This document shows positions 54,002-62,482 of a DNA stretch of 64,000 nt, one piece after another. Under the pieces are notes generated by a model. The model made no database searches and was not told the origin of the DNA. It was given only the letters and a program-made list of their open reading frames with translations. The stretch is from Paracoccus haematequi (GTDB taxonomy: Bacteria; Pseudomonadota; Alphaproteobacteria; Rhodobacterales; Rhodobacteraceae): positions 62,001 through 126,000 of the forward strand of contig NZ_UZWE01000028.1 of the NCBI RefSeq assembly GCF_900631945.1, given 5' to 3'. A program made the translations under genes and the position numbers. Position 1 is the stretch's first letter, and every line of letters starts with the position of its first letter.

Positions 54002-57000
54002 TTACAGCGCCGCCAGCTGCGCCAGGGCCGCGCGCAGACGGGCGATGTCGTCGTCAAGCGCGGCCAGCTTCTCTCGGGTTTCCTCGATCACCTCGGCCTC
54101 GGCATTCTCGACGAATTTCGGGTTCGACAGCCGCTTGCGAAGCCCGTCCGCGTCCTTCTCGGATTTCGCCACCGCCTTCTGCAACCGCGCCGTTTCCGCG
54201 CCCGCGTCGATCACGTCGCCGATGGGCAGCGCAAAGCTCGCCCCCTGCGCCGCGACGGCGATCATGCCCTTGCCCGCCGCGCCGTCCACCGGCGCATTGA
54301 CCCGCGCCAGCCGCTCGATCAGGGGTGCGTTGGCGGACAGCGCCGCGCGGGCGGCATCGTCAGCCTCGGTCACGATCAGGTCCAGCTTGGCACCCGCCGG
54401 AACGCCCATCTGGGCGCGGGCGGACCGGACCGCCTCGATCAGGGCGATCACCCAGTTCATCTGCCGGTCCGCATCAGTGTCGATCAGTTCGGCGCCATAG
54501 GCCGGCCAGTCGCCATGGACCAGCATCTTCGGACGGTCGCCGGTCAGCGACCACAGTTCCTCGGTCACGAAGGGCATGATCGGGTGCAGCAGCAGATAGC
54601 ACTGGTCCAGAACCCAGCCCATCGTGGCGCGGGTCTCGCTCGCATGGTCGCCGTCGAACAGGGGCTTGGCGAATTCCACATACCAGTCGCAGACCTTGCC
54701 CCAGACAAAGGCGTAAAGCCCGTTCGCCGCGTCGTTGAAGCGATAGGAGGCCAGCGCCTCGTCGGTGGCCATGCGGATCCGCGCGACCTCTCCGATGATC
54801 CAGCGGTTCACCGTGTGGGTCGGCTGGGGCAGGGCGCCGCCGCCGCGCACGCCGTTCATTTCCGCAAACCGCGTGGCGTTCCAGATCTTCGTGACGAAAT
54901 TCCGCGCCCCTTCGACATGCTTCGGCCCCAGCTTCGGGTCGCGGCCCATCGCGGCCATGCCGGTCAGCGTCATGCGCAGCGCATCGGCGCCGAAATCGTC
55001 GATCAGCGTCAGCGGGTCGATGACGTTGCCCTTGGACTTCGACATCTTCGCGCCCTTTTCGTCGCGCACCAGACCGTGGACATAGACGGTGCGGAAGGGA
55101 ATATCGCCCGCCACCTCAAGCTGCATCATCATCATCCGGGCGACCCAGAAGAAGATGATGTCGAAGCCTGTGACCAGCACGTCAGTCGGGAAATACTTGC
55201 GCAGCGCCTCGGTCTGTTCGGGCCAGCCCAGCGTGCCCAGCGGCCAGAGGCCGGACGAGAACCAGGTGTCCAGCACGTCGGGATCGCGCCAGACGGGATA
55301 GACCAGCCTGGTCGGATCCTGCGTCAGGTTGTATTCGGCCAGCCCCCGCGCCAGGGCGTCGATGGCCGCCTCGCGGTCTTCGACCTCGATCACGCGCGAG
55401 ATTTCAAGGGGCTGCGGCAGATCGACGATATCGGCGCGGAACCGGTCGGCGACGGCCTTGAAATCGGCGGCGGCGTGGTGGATCTCGCCACGCTGGACCA
55501 GCCCGTCGACCAAAAGCTCGAACAGTTCGACCTCATCCAGGGCGCCGTCGCCCTCGTCGTCCTGAAAGCCCTCGGGGGCGGTCATGTCCAGACCATACCA
55601 CACCGGAATCTGATGCCCCCACCAAAGCTGGCGGCTGATCGTCCACGGCTCGATATTTTCCAGCCAGTTGAAATAGACCTTCCTGTGCTGTTCGGGCAGG
55701 ATCTGGGTGCGGCCGTCGCGCACGGCCTCCAGCGCGGGGCCGACGATGCGCTTCGTATCAACGAACCACTGGTCGGTCAGCATCGGCTCGATCACCACGC
55801 CGGAGCGGTCGCCGAAGGGCTGCATGATCGGCTTCGATTCGACCAGCGGACGGCGTTCCAGATGCTCGGCCCCGGTTTCGGCGTCGATTTCCTTGTGCAG
55901 GTATGTGACGGCAAGACCCTCGGCATTGATCTGTTCGACCACGCGGCGGCGCGCCTCCATCCGGTCGAGGCCGCGCAGATCCTCGGGGACAAGGTTCACG
56001 TCGGACACGTCGCCCACATCCTCGCCCCGCGCGGCGCGGGACGCGACGGCGGCGCTTTCGGCATAGGACAGCCCGTCGCTGCGCATCGCGCCCTTGGTGT
56101 CCATCAGCGCATACAGCGGGATGTTGTTGCGCATCGCCACGCCATAGTCGTTGAAGTCATGCGCCCCGGTGATCTTGACCGCGCCGCTGCCGAAAGCGGG
56201 GTCCGGGTATTCGTCGGTGATGATCGGGATCAGGCGGCGATATTCCTTCGGCCCGACCGGGATTTCGCACAGCTTGCCGACGATGGGGGCATAGCGGGCG
56301 TCGTCGGGATGGACCGCCACCGCACCGTCGCCCAGCATGGTCTCGGGCCGCGTCGTGGCGATGCTGATATAGTCGCGGACCTCGCGCAGGGTGACGTTGC
56401 CGTCCGCGTCGCGTTCCACGTATTCATAGGTCTCGCCGCCCGCCAGCGGGTATTTGAAATGCCACATATGGCCGGGAACCTCGCGGTTCTCGACCTCCAG
56501 GTCGCTGATCGCGGTTTCGAAATGCGGATCCCAGTTCACCAGCCGCTTGCCGCGATAGATGATGCCCTTGTCATACAGGTCCACGAAGACCCGGATCACC
56601 GCGTCGTGGAAATTGCCCTCTTCGCCTTCAGGGGCGCCGGGCGCGCCTGACATGGTGAAGGCGTTGCGCGACCAGTCGCAGGAGGCGCCAAGCCGCTTCA
56701 ACTGGTTGATGATCGTGTCGCCGGATTCCTGCTTCCAGGCCCAGATCTTTTCGACGAATGCTTCGCGCCCGATGTCGCGGCGGCCCGGTTCCTGGCGTTC
56801 GGCCATGCGGCGTTCGACCACCATCTGCGTGGCGATGCCGGCATGGTCCTGGCCGGGCTGCCACAGCGTGTCGAAGCCGCGCATCCGGTGCCAGCGGACC
56901 AGGATGTCTTGCAGCGTGTTGTTGAAGGCGTGGCCGATATGCAGGCTGCCGGTGACGTTCGGCGGCGGGATCATGACCGTGAAGGTTTCGCTGCGCGAAG

Positions 57001-57094
57001 CGTTGGCCCCGGCGGCGAAGGCGTTCTGCTGTTCCCACTGGGCGCTGATCCGCGCCTCGGCGGCCTTGGCGTCAAAGCTTTTGTCCATGCTCAT
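54002..57094 (-). CDS. valS: Valyl-tRNA synthetase
   Basis: A 1030-residue class I aminoacyl-tRNA synthetase for valine. The HIGH-type motif is [16 protein letters not shown] near residue 45, and the KMSKS motif is [13 protein letters not shown] near residue 685. An editing domain occupies residues about 220-430. A C-terminal coiled coil ends the protein (residues about 965-1030, rich in [10 protein letters not shown]), with the ValS tRNA-binding arm. Alternative starts are 57094 (MSMDKSF, preceded by AAGGGGA) and 57088. It begins 57 bases after the GST remnant on the same strand. No T-box or other leader was recognised. Confidence 0.97.
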   Translation of the reverse strand: MSMDKSFDAKAAEARISAQWEQQNAFAAGANASRSETFTVMIPPPNVTGSLHIGHAFNNTLQDILVRWHRMRGFDTLWQPGQDHAGIATQMVVERRMAERQEPGRRDIGREAFVEKIWAWKQESGDTIINQLKRLGASCDWSRNAFTMSGAPGAPEGEEGNFHDAVIRVFVDLYDKGIIYRGKRLVNWDPHFETAISDLEVENREVPGHMWHFKYPLAGGETYEYVERDADGNVTLREVRDYISIATTRPETMLGDGAVAVHPDDARYAPIVGKLCEIPVGPKEYRRLIPIITDEYPDPAFGSGAVKITGAHDFNDYGVAMRNNIPLYALMDTKGAMRSDGLSYAESAAVASRAARGEDVGDVSDVNLVPEDLRGLDRMEARRRVVEQINAEGLAVTYLHKEIDAETGAEHLERRPLVESKPIMQPFGDRSGVVIEPMLTDQWFVDTKRIVGPALEAVRDGRTQILPEQHRKVYFNWLENIEPWTISRQLWWGHQIPVWYGLDMTAPEGFQDDEGDGALDEVELFELLVDGLVQRGEIHHAAADFKAVADRFRADIVDLPQPLEISRVIEVEDREAAIDALARGLAEYNLTQDPTRLVYPVWRDPDVLDTWFSSGLWPLGTLGWPEQTEALRKYFPTDVLVTGFDIIFFWVARMMMMQLEVAGDIPFRTVYVHGLVRDEKGAKMSKSKGNVIDPLTLIDDFGADALRMTLTGMAAMGRDPKLGPKHVEGARNFVTKIWNATRFAEMNGVRGGGALPQPTHTVNRWIIGEVARIRMATDEALASYRFNDAANGLYAFVWGKVCDWYVEFAKPLFDGDHASETRATMGWVLDQCYLLLHPIMPFVTEELWSLTGDRPKMLVHGDWPAYGAELIDTDADRQMNWVIALIEAVRSARAQMGVPAGAKLDLIVTEADDAARAALSANAPLIERLARVNAPVDGAAGKGMIAVAAQGASFALPIGDVIDAGAETARLQKAVAKSEKDADGLRKRLSNPKFVENAEAEVIEETREKLAALDDDIARLRAALAQLAAL

Positions 57095-57151
57095 GTCGGC
57101 GATCCCCTTGCTTGGGGATGGATTAGCGAAAGGCTGCGCAAAGGCCAAGTG

Positions 57152-57373
57152 TCAGCGGAACCGGGCGGGAATCCGGTCTGCGAAGGGGAACCAGTGCAGC
57201 CAGGGCTTGGCCTCGTCCAGCACCCGGATGACCGAGGGCCGCGCCAGCAGGCGTTCGAAATAGGCCGACAGGTCGATGTGGCGAAAGCTGAAATCAGCGC
57301 CCGACTCATGCAGGGCGATCAGCACCTTCTGGCAATAGCTGGACAACGGGTGGCCAAAGAGGATCAGGCTCAT
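57152..57373 (-). pseudogene. Glutathione S-transferase remnant with internal deletion
   Basis: A 73-codon open frame made of two ends of a GST. Residues 1-35 (LFGHPLSSYCQKVLIAL) are the thioredoxin-fold start with the conserved Ser-x-Tyr-Cys. Residues 36-73 (AYFERLLARPSVIRVLDEAKP) are the C-terminal end normally found about 130 residues later. The middle, including the glutathione-binding Glu-Ser/Thr strand, is missing without breaking the frame. The start still overlaps the preceding VOC gene's stop as ATGA. It is unlikely to bind glutathione, but may still be translated. Confidence 0.7.
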
Positions 57374-57717
57374 TCCTCGCCCTCTCTCGGCTTGCGGACC
57401 AGCACCACCACGCCTGCCGGGTCCGAGGTCCAGTGGCCGGTCACGCCGTCCAGCGGTTCAAGTTCGTCGCGTTGCGGGCTGCCCAGACGGGCCAGTGCCG
57501 CATCGGGGTCGTCGCTGAACAGTTCCAGCCAGACATCCGCCTGCGATTGTTGCGGAACGCGGTCGATCCACAGGGTGAAGCCGTTGAAGTCGAAGCCCAT
57601 GCTGGCGGACAGTTCCCTTGTCACGCGCAGGCCGATCCGGTCGCGGTAAAAGGCGACCGTCTCGTCCCAGCGATGCTGCGGAACCTTGATGGCGATGTTG
57701 CGGCCGGGGCGGATCAT
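57370..57717 (-). CDS. VOC (glyoxalase/bleomycin resistance) superfamily protein
   Basis: A 115-residue single VOC-type protein, beginning NIAIKVPQHRWDETVAFYRD, the characteristic first beta-alpha-beta unit, and containing FNGFTLWIDRVPQQ and ADVWLELFSDDPDAA. The C-terminal strand DPAGVVVLVRKP completes the fold. Many members are metal-dependent glyoxalases or binding proteins. The metal ligands are not clear here, so the function is open. It is coupled to its upstream GST (ATGA at 57714-57717) and to the downstream GST remnant (ATGA). Confidence 0.82.
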   Translation of the reverse strand: MIRPGRNIAIKVPQHRWDETVAFYRDRIGLRVTRELSASMGFDFNGFTLWIDRVPQQSQADVWLELFSDDPDAALARLGSPQRDELEPLDGVTGHWTSDPAGVVVLVRKPREGEE

Positions 57718-58355
57718 GCCGCCCCCCGGCGCGCATCCGCCGCCCGCCAATGCGCCATCTGGTCGGCCAGGGCCTTGCGAAAGGCGGGCCGCGCGGTGGC
57801 GCGTTCCAGATAGGTGGCAAGCTGCGGCAGGTCGTCCAGCAGCCCGTTCTGCGCCGGGATCCGCAGCACGTCGGCCATGATGATGTCGGCCGCCGTGAAG
57901 GCGTCGCCCGCGATCCAGTCGCGCCCCGCCATCGCCGCCTGCACCTGCGCGAGCCGCTGCCGGACCAGCGGCTCGCGCCGGGCCGCGCCCGCCTCGTCCT
58001 TGTCGAAGAACCGGGCGAGGATCCAGGCGATGCAACAGACCTCGACGCTGTTCAGCGCGGCGATCAGCCATTGCTGGACCTGCGGGCGCTGCGCGTCGGG
58101 CATCAGCGCGGTGCCCTGGGCCAGGTGCAGCAGGATCGCGCCGGTTTCGAACAGGGTCAGGTCGCCGTCGCGGATGAAGGGCACCTGGTGGAACGGCTGG
58201 CTTGCCAGATGCGCGGCGGTGCGGTCCTTCATCGGCACGGTTTCGACCCGATAGGGGCGGCCCAGTTCCTCCAGCAGCCAGCGGACGCGCAGGTCGCGCA
58301 CGAAGCCGCGCGGAAAGTCGGGCACCCAGTCATAGGTGGTCAGGACCAGCGTCAT
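57714..58355 (-). CDS. Glutathione S-transferase family protein
   Basis: A 213-residue GST. The N-terminal domain has VRWLLEELGRPYRVETVPMK with the substrate-facing Arg, FHQVPFIRDGDLTLFETGAILLHL with the cis-Pro and Glu-Thr glutathione motif, and a helical C-terminal domain (AGDAFTAADIIMADVLRIP, LERATARPAF). It conjugates glutathione to electrophiles or helps reduce them. It is third in the HxlR-linked operon and is coupled by ATGA to the genes on both sides. This intact copy is not a duplicate of the truncated remnant: the N-termini differ. Confidence 0.9.
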   Translation of the reverse strand: MTLVLTTYDWVPDFPRGFVRDLRVRWLLEELGRPYRVETVPMKDRTAAHLASQPFHQVPFIRDGDLTLFETGAILLHLAQGTALMPDAQRPQVQQWLIAALNSVEVCCIAWILARFFDKDEAGAARREPLVRQRLAQVQAAMAGRDWIAGDAFTAADIIMADVLRIPAQNGLLDDLPQLATYLERATARPAFRKALADQMAHWRAADARRGAA

Positions 58356-59140
58356 GCCGCCGTCTCCAGCGGACCCACCACGGCGAACCAGGCCCCCTGT
58401 GGATCGGTGGCGACGGCGATATGGGCGCCGCCCGGAACCTCGTGCGGGCCGTGTTGGACCGTGCCGCCGCCTTCGCGGATCCGGGCGATGGCCGGGTTGA
58501 CGCCATTCACGCCGAAATAGGCCAGCCAGCAGGGTCGCGGCGCGCCGCCCAGGCCCATCATGCCGCCGATATCGGCGCCGTCATGGCGGAACAGTTGATA
58601 GGTGCCCATCTCGCCCATGTCCATCGCCTCGCCCTTGGACCAGCCGAACAGGTCCGCATAGAAGGCGAATCCCGCCGCCGGATCGCTGGACATCAGTTCC
58701 GTCCAGTTGCCATGCCCGGCCCTCCGCTGATCGAAGGCCCCGCCGCCCGAGCCGTCCGCCATCGGCAGCGGCGCGAGGATCCCGAAGGGCGCGCCCTGCG
58801 GATCGGCCGCGACGGCAAAGCGGCCGGTTCCGGGAATGTCGGCCGGCTCTTTCCAGATCCGCCCGCCCGCGGCGGCGATCGCCGCCGCTGCGCGGTCGGC
58901 ATCGTCCACGCCGAAATAGATCGTCCAGTTCGGCGGCATCTCTGCCATCCCGTCCGGGATTTCCATCAGACCCGCCACCATGTCGCCATCGGACGAGGCG
59001 AGGTGATAGGCGAACCCCTCCATCCCCGCATCGGCGACCTGCCAGCCCAGCAGGCGGGCATAGAAATCGCCCGCCGCCCCCAGTTGCCCCTGGGTCGTCG
59101 CAAGCTCGAACCAGACGGGAAGCCCGTGAACCTTGGTCAT
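58352..59140 (-). CDS. Two-domain VOC family protein
   Basis: A 262-residue protein built from two VOC modules. Module 1 spans residues about 8-125 (LPVWFELATTQGQLGAAGDFYARLLGW, then NWTIYFGVDDADRAA, DPQGAPFGIL). Module 2 spans residues about 138-258 (GNWTELMSSDPAAGFAFYADLFGW, LAYFGVNGVN, DPQGAWFAVV). The layout matches VOC proteins annotated as glyoxalase-like or hydroxylase-type. It is the second gene of the operon, starting 10 bases after the DUF1428 gene ends and overlapping the GST gene by ATGA. Confidence 0.88.
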   Translation of the reverse strand: MTKVHGLPVWFELATTQGQLGAAGDFYARLLGWQVADAGMEGFAYHLASSDGDMVAGLMEIPDGMAEMPPNWTIYFGVDDADRAAAAIAAAGGRIWKEPADIPGTGRFAVAADPQGAPFGILAPLPMADGSGGGAFDQRRAGHGNWTELMSSDPAAGFAFYADLFGWSKGEAMDMGEMGTYQLFRHDGADIGGMMGLGGAPRPCWLAYFGVNGVNPAIARIREGGGTVQHGPHEVPGGAHIAVATDPQGAWFAVVGPLETAA

Positions 59141-59150
59141 GGTCGCCCCC

Positions 59151-59873
59151 TTACGCGGTCTTGCTGTCGAAGACGGGCGTGAAGCCGCCCCAGAACATCC
59201 GCATCCCGTCGAAGGGCATTTCGGGCATCTCCATGTCGGCCATCTCGGCCTCCATCTTCCGGCCCGCCTCGTCGCAGGTGGCGCGGTCAGGCCATTCGAT
59301 CCAGGAAAACAGCGGCACCTCGCCGTCGCGGGCATCGGTGGCGCGATAGAAATCGGTCAGCTTGCCGTGGGGCACATCGTCGCCCCAGCATTCCACCTGG
59401 TACTGCGCGCCATAGCCCCGGAACATCTCGGTCGCGCTTTTGGCCATGTCGATATAGGCCTGCTTCCTGTCCGCCGGCGCCGCCAGCACGAAGCCCTGGA
59501 CATAGCTGCCGGGACGGCTTTCGCCTTCCTCGACGATGGGCGCGAAGCCGCCCCAGAACATGCGCGCGCCGTCGAAGGGCATCTCTGGCATCTCGGGCAC
59601 GTCGGTGCCGTCCTGCATCCCCGCCCAAGCCGCGTCGGCGGTCGCCCTGTCCGGCCATACGACCCAGGAAAACAGCGGCACCTCGTCTTCCCTGGCCTGG
59701 GTGGCGCGATAGAAATCGGTCTGCTTGCCGGGCTTCACATCCTCGCCCAGGCATTCGACCATCCGCAGCGCGCCGCGTTTCTGGAACCAGGGCCAGCCAG
59801 CCTTGGCATGGGCGATGAAGGCGTCCCTGTTCGCGCGCGGCACGGCGGCCACGAAACCGGAAATATAGGTCAT
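59151..59873 (-). CDS. Tandem DUF1428 (YbaA-like) protein
   Basis: A 240-residue protein formed by two copies of the DUF1428 domain, which in E. coli YbaA is a single 117-residue unit. Copy 1 (residues about 1-115) has the marks ISGFVAAVPRANRDAF, LRMVECLGEDVKPGKQTDFY and MPFDGARMFWGGFAPIVEE. Copy 2 (residues about 122-236) has VQGFVLAAPADRKQAY, YQVECWGDDVPHGKLTDFYRA and MPFDGMRMFWGGFTPVFD. The family fold is dimeric ferredoxin-like, so one chain could replace the usual dimer. It has AGGGGAGG upstream and faces the hxlR-type gene across an 82-base control region. Confidence 0.88.
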   Translation of the reverse strand: MTYISGFVAAVPRANRDAFIAHAKAGWPWFQKRGALRMVECLGEDVKPGKQTDFYRATQAREDEVPLFSWVVWPDRATADAAWAGMQDGTDVPEMPEMPFDGARMFWGGFAPIVEEGESRPGSYVQGFVLAAPADRKQAYIDMAKSATEMFRGYGAQYQVECWGDDVPHGKLTDFYRATDARDGEVPLFSWIEWPDRATCDEAGRKMEAEMADMEMPEMPFDGMRMFWGGFTPVFDSKTA

Positions 59874-59920
59874 CTGATTCCTCCCCTGGGGTCAGGCCCC
59901 GATGAGTCGCAGCGTGGCAG

Positions 59921-59955
59921 TTGAAGTATCAAAAAGCAACTGATAGTATGAAAAA
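59921..59955. promoter_or_regulatory. Candidate HxlR operator: 20-base-spaced direct repeats
   Basis: AGTATCAAAAA (59925-59935) and AGTATGAAAAA (59945-59955) are direct repeats exactly 20 bases apart, two helical turns. A GTTG/CAAC inverted pair (59920-59923 and 59937-59940) brackets the first copy. The second copy touches the regulator's ATG at 59956. This is the 82-base gap between the divergent DUF1428 operon and the hxlR-type gene. Confidence 0.6.
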
Positions 59956-60600
59956 ATGACTGACGCCGGCGAAACCACGCGCATCCGCTATGACGAGGGC
60001 TGCCTTGCGGCCCATGCCCTGAACGTGTTCGGCGACCGCTGGGCGCTGCTGATCGTGCGGGAACTGATGCTGGCGCCCAAGCGGTTCCAGATGATCCGCC
60101 AGGGCTTGCCGGGGATCACCGCGACGGTGCTGACGCAGCGGCTGGGGCAGTTGGCGCAATCGGGTGTGCTGACCCATGACGCGGCCCTGGGCCTTTATGC
60201 GCTGACCGACAGCGGCCGGGCGCTGCTGCCGGTCTTGCAGGCGATGTGCCGCTGGGGGGCGGTCCATCCCGGCCATGATCCGCGGCGCTTCATCAGCCCC
60301 ACGGCGCTGATGATTTCCATGACCGCGATGATCGGCGACGCGCGGGGCCATGTCGCCGCCGCCGCCTTCCGTACCGCGCGCGAAGGCTTCGTGCAGCGCC
60401 TGTCCGGCGACGGTGTGCTGCGGCCCCAGGCCCTGGCCGATCCGCAGGGCGATTTCACGCTGGAGGGCGACGGCAACAGCCTGGCGCGGGCGGTCTATGG
60501 CCCGGTGCCGCTGGCCCGTCTGGCCGACGAAGGGATGATCGGCCTGGCGGGCGACGCGCGGGCCGCGCAGGACTTCGTGGACCTGTTCCGGCTGCGCTAG
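59956..60600 (+). CDS. HxlR family winged-helix transcriptional regulator
   Basis: A 214-residue regulator. The HxlR DNA-binding domain covers residues about 10-100: AAHALNVFGDRWALLIVREL, FQMIRQGLPGITATVLTQRL and GVLTHDAALGLYALTDSGRALL. A C-terminal SCP2-like domain (FTLEGDGNSLARAVYGP) extends it beyond the 110-residue minimal HxlR size and may bind a ligand. It diverges from the DUF1428-VOC-GST operon, which it probably controls. Its TAG stop overlaps the converging AsnC gene stop within CTAG. Confidence 0.9.
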   Translation: MTDAGETTRIRYDEGCLAAHALNVFGDRWALLIVRELMLAPKRFQMIRQGLPGITATVLTQRLGQLAQSGVLTHDAALGLYALTDSGRALLPVLQAMCRWGAVHPGHDPRRFISPTALMISMTAMIGDARGHVAAAAFRTAREGFVQRLSGDGVLRPQALADPQGDFTLEGDGNSLARAVYGPVPLARLADEGMIGLAGDARAAQDFVDLFRLR

Positions 60601-61064
60601 ACCGCGCGGTCCAGCTTGGTCGTCAGGTGGATCAGGCTTTCATGCGACCGGATGCCGTCGATGGCGCCGATGCGGTCCAGGGCCTCGTCCAGTTCCGCCG
60701 TCGATCCGCTGACGATCTGCACCAGCAGGTCGATCCGGCCGCTGGTGGTGTGGATCCGCTCGACCTGGGACATTGCCTTCAGCCGCGACAAGATGGCGGG
60801 CTGGCTGCGAGGCTCGATCGCCAGCAGGACGGTGGCGCGGATCCGGCCCAGCCTGGCGGCGTCGCCCAGGCGCAAGGTGTATCCGGCGATGGCGCCCGAT
60901 GTTTCCAGCCGTTCCAGCCGCGCTTGCAGCGTCGACCGCGCCACCTTCAGCCGCCGCGCCAAGACCGCGATGGATGTGCGCGCGTCCTGCGACAGCAGCG
61001 CCACGATGTTGCGATCCAGATCGTCCAATCGGCGAGGCCCCGCTGTTTCGTCAAAATGACACAA
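60597..61064 (-). CDS. Lrp/AsnC family transcriptional regulator
   Basis: A 155-residue full-length regulator. The N-terminal helix-turn-helix is RRLDDLDRNIVALLSQDART and VLARRLKVARSTLQARLERLE (residues about 12-60). The C-terminal RAM ligand domain is residues about 75-150 (ATVLLAIEPRSQ, SGRIDLLVQIVSG). It probably controls the divergent ornithine decarboxylase gene and itself. The start is TTG at 61064 if CHFDETAG is included; another TTG at 61028 would begin right before the conserved DDLDRN. It ends inside the CTAG shared with the HxlR gene. Confidence 0.88.
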   Translation of the reverse strand: MCHFDETAGPRRLDDLDRNIVALLSQDARTSIAVLARRLKVARSTLQARLERLETSGAIAGYTLRLGDAARLGRIRATVLLAIEPRSQPAILSRLKAMSQVERIHTTSGRIDLLVQIVSGSTAELDEALDRIGAIDGIRSHESLIHLTTKLDRAV

Positions 61065-61122
61065 TGTTCGGCATAATAGCGCGCAAGGGGCGCGAATCTA
61101 CCCTTTTCATCGGTGAAATTGA

Positions 61123-61146
61123 AACCCAAAAGCGCCATTCTGGGTT
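61123..61146. promoter_or_regulatory. Inverted repeat in the asnC-odc divergent region (candidate AsnC site)
   Basis: AACCCA (61123-61128) and TGGGTT (61141-61146) form a 6-base inverted repeat with a 12-base spacer, in the AT-richer 140-base gap between the asnC-type gene and the decarboxylase gene. Regulators of this family commonly bind such spaced palindromes. Support is symmetry and position only. Confidence 0.35.
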
Positions 61147-61204
61147 AAGGGGCTTCGACCTGACGACACCCGCCCGCATCCAACGCGCGAAAGGATCCCA
61201 CGCA

Positions 61205-62359
61205 ATGGGGACACAGAAGACCGTCTGGGACAATCCGGCCGAGATCATCCGCCATCTTCAGCCCGACCATCCGGTGATGGCCTTCGCGCCCACGGTGTTG
61301 CAGGACCGGGCGCGGCAGTTTCTAGACGGCTTTCCGGGCCTTGTCACCTATGCCGTGAAATCGAACCCGGACGAGGCGGTGATCCAGAATCTGGTGACCG
61401 CCGGGATCCAGGGTTTCGACGTGGCTTCCCCGTTCGAGATCGACCTGATCGGCCGTCTTGCGCCGCGCGCCGCGCGTCATTACCACAACCCTGTCCGCTC
61501 GCGCCGGGAAATCGCGCATGGCGTCCGCGAGGGGATCCTCGCCTGGTCGGTGGACAGCCGCAGCGAGCTGGAAAAGCTGTTCGAACAGGTGCCGACCCAG
61601 GTGGACGGGCAGGGGGTCGAGATCTCGCCCCGCTTCAAGCTGCCGGTCCTGGGCGCGGCCTATGATTTCGGATCGAAATTCGGGGCCACGCCGGATCTGG
61701 CGGCGGATCTGCTGCGGCTGGCGGCGGAACGCGGCTATGTCGCCTCCTTGACCTTCCATCCGGGCACGCAATGCACCGACCCCATCGCGTGGGAAAGCTA
61801 TATCCGCGTGGCCAGGGAAATCTGCGACATGGCTGGGGTCCGGGCGCGGCGGCTGAACGTGGGCGGCGGCTTCCCCTCGCACCGCGTGGTGGGGGTGGAA
61901 CCCGACCTGCAATCCATCTTCACCGAGATCGCCGACACCGTCACGGAATGCTTCGGCGACGATGCCCCCGCGCTGGTCTGCGAACCGGGAAGGGGCCTTT
62001 GCGCCGACGCCTATGCGCTGATCACCCGCGTCAAGGGGGTGCGCGACGGCACCGACGTGTTCCTGAACGATGGCGTCTATGGCGGACTGGCCGAACTGCC
62101 GATCATCGGCAATATCGACCGGATCGAGGTGTTGACGCCGCAGGGCAAGCCCCGCACGGGCGACCGCAACGGCCGCGTGATCTTCGGCCCGACCTGCGAT
62201 TCGGTGGACCGGCTGCCGGGAGAATTGGCCCTGCCCGACGACATCGCCGAGGACGATTACGTCATCTTCCACGGCGCGGGCGCCTATTCGGTCGTGACCA
62301 ACACCCGCTTCAACGGCTTCGGCGCCATGACCCGCGCGACAGTGATGGGCTTCGAATGA
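61205..62359 (+). CDS. Ornithine decarboxylase (group IV, PLP-dependent)
   Basis: A 384-residue fold-type III decarboxylase that produces putrescine from ornithine. The PLP lysine is in LVTYAVKSNPDEAVIQNL near residue 52. The family blocks are FDVASPFEIDLIG, SLTFHPGTQC, RLNVGGGFPSH, LVCEPGRGLCADAY and the C-terminal FGPTCDSVDRLP with the shared-site Cys and Asp. AAAGGA precedes the ATG. Together with the carboxynorspermidine pair at 23.9-26.2 kb it could supply putrescine to the carboxy-polyamine route. Lysine decarboxylase activity is also possible in this family. Confidence 0.88.
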   Translation: MGTQKTVWDNPAEIIRHLQPDHPVMAFAPTVLQDRARQFLDGFPGLVTYAVKSNPDEAVIQNLVTAGIQGFDVASPFEIDLIGRLAPRAARHYHNPVRSRREIAHGVREGILAWSVDSRSELEKLFEQVPTQVDGQGVEISPRFKLPVLGAAYDFGSKFGATPDLAADLLRLAAERGYVASLTFHPGTQCTDPIAWESYIRVAREICDMAGVRARRLNVGGGFPSHRVVGVEPDLQSIFTEIADTVTECFGDDAPALVCEPGRGLCADAYALITRVKGVRDGTDVFLNDGVYGGLAELPIIGNIDRIEVLTPQGKPRTGDRNGRVIFGPTCDSVDRLPGELALPDDIAEDDYVIFHGAGAYSVVTNTRFNGFGAMTRATVMGFE

Positions 62360-62407
62360 AGCCTTTCATCTTCGCTTAACCATCCCACAGGGGCTTCCGA
62401 GCGCCCG

Positions 62408-62481
62408 GAAAAAGGTCCAGTGGTCCTTTTTCAGCAAGGAAGGGGCCGGCAGGCCCCGAGTGGGGGGCGTGAAGTCCCCCA
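62408..62481. terminator. Three consecutive hairpins between converging odc and metF genes
   Basis: GAAAAAGG/CCTTTTTC (62408-62415 and 62425-62432) is followed by GGGGCC-GGCA-GGCCCC (62442-62457) and TGGGGG/CCCCCA (62461-62466 and 62476-62481). The first hairpin ends in a T-run on the plus strand and, being symmetric, in a T-run on the minus strand as well, so it can terminate both genes. Confidence 0.75.
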
Positions 62482-62482
62482 G

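Noticed and set aside
53879..56650. A 923-codon open frame on the plus strand
   Set aside because: It is antisense to valS, whose motifs are complete on the minus strand, and has a shadow-type composition.
57095..57151. T-box leader ahead of valS
   Set aside because: The upstream gap is too short and lacks T-box features; such leaders are rare outside Gram-positive bacteria.
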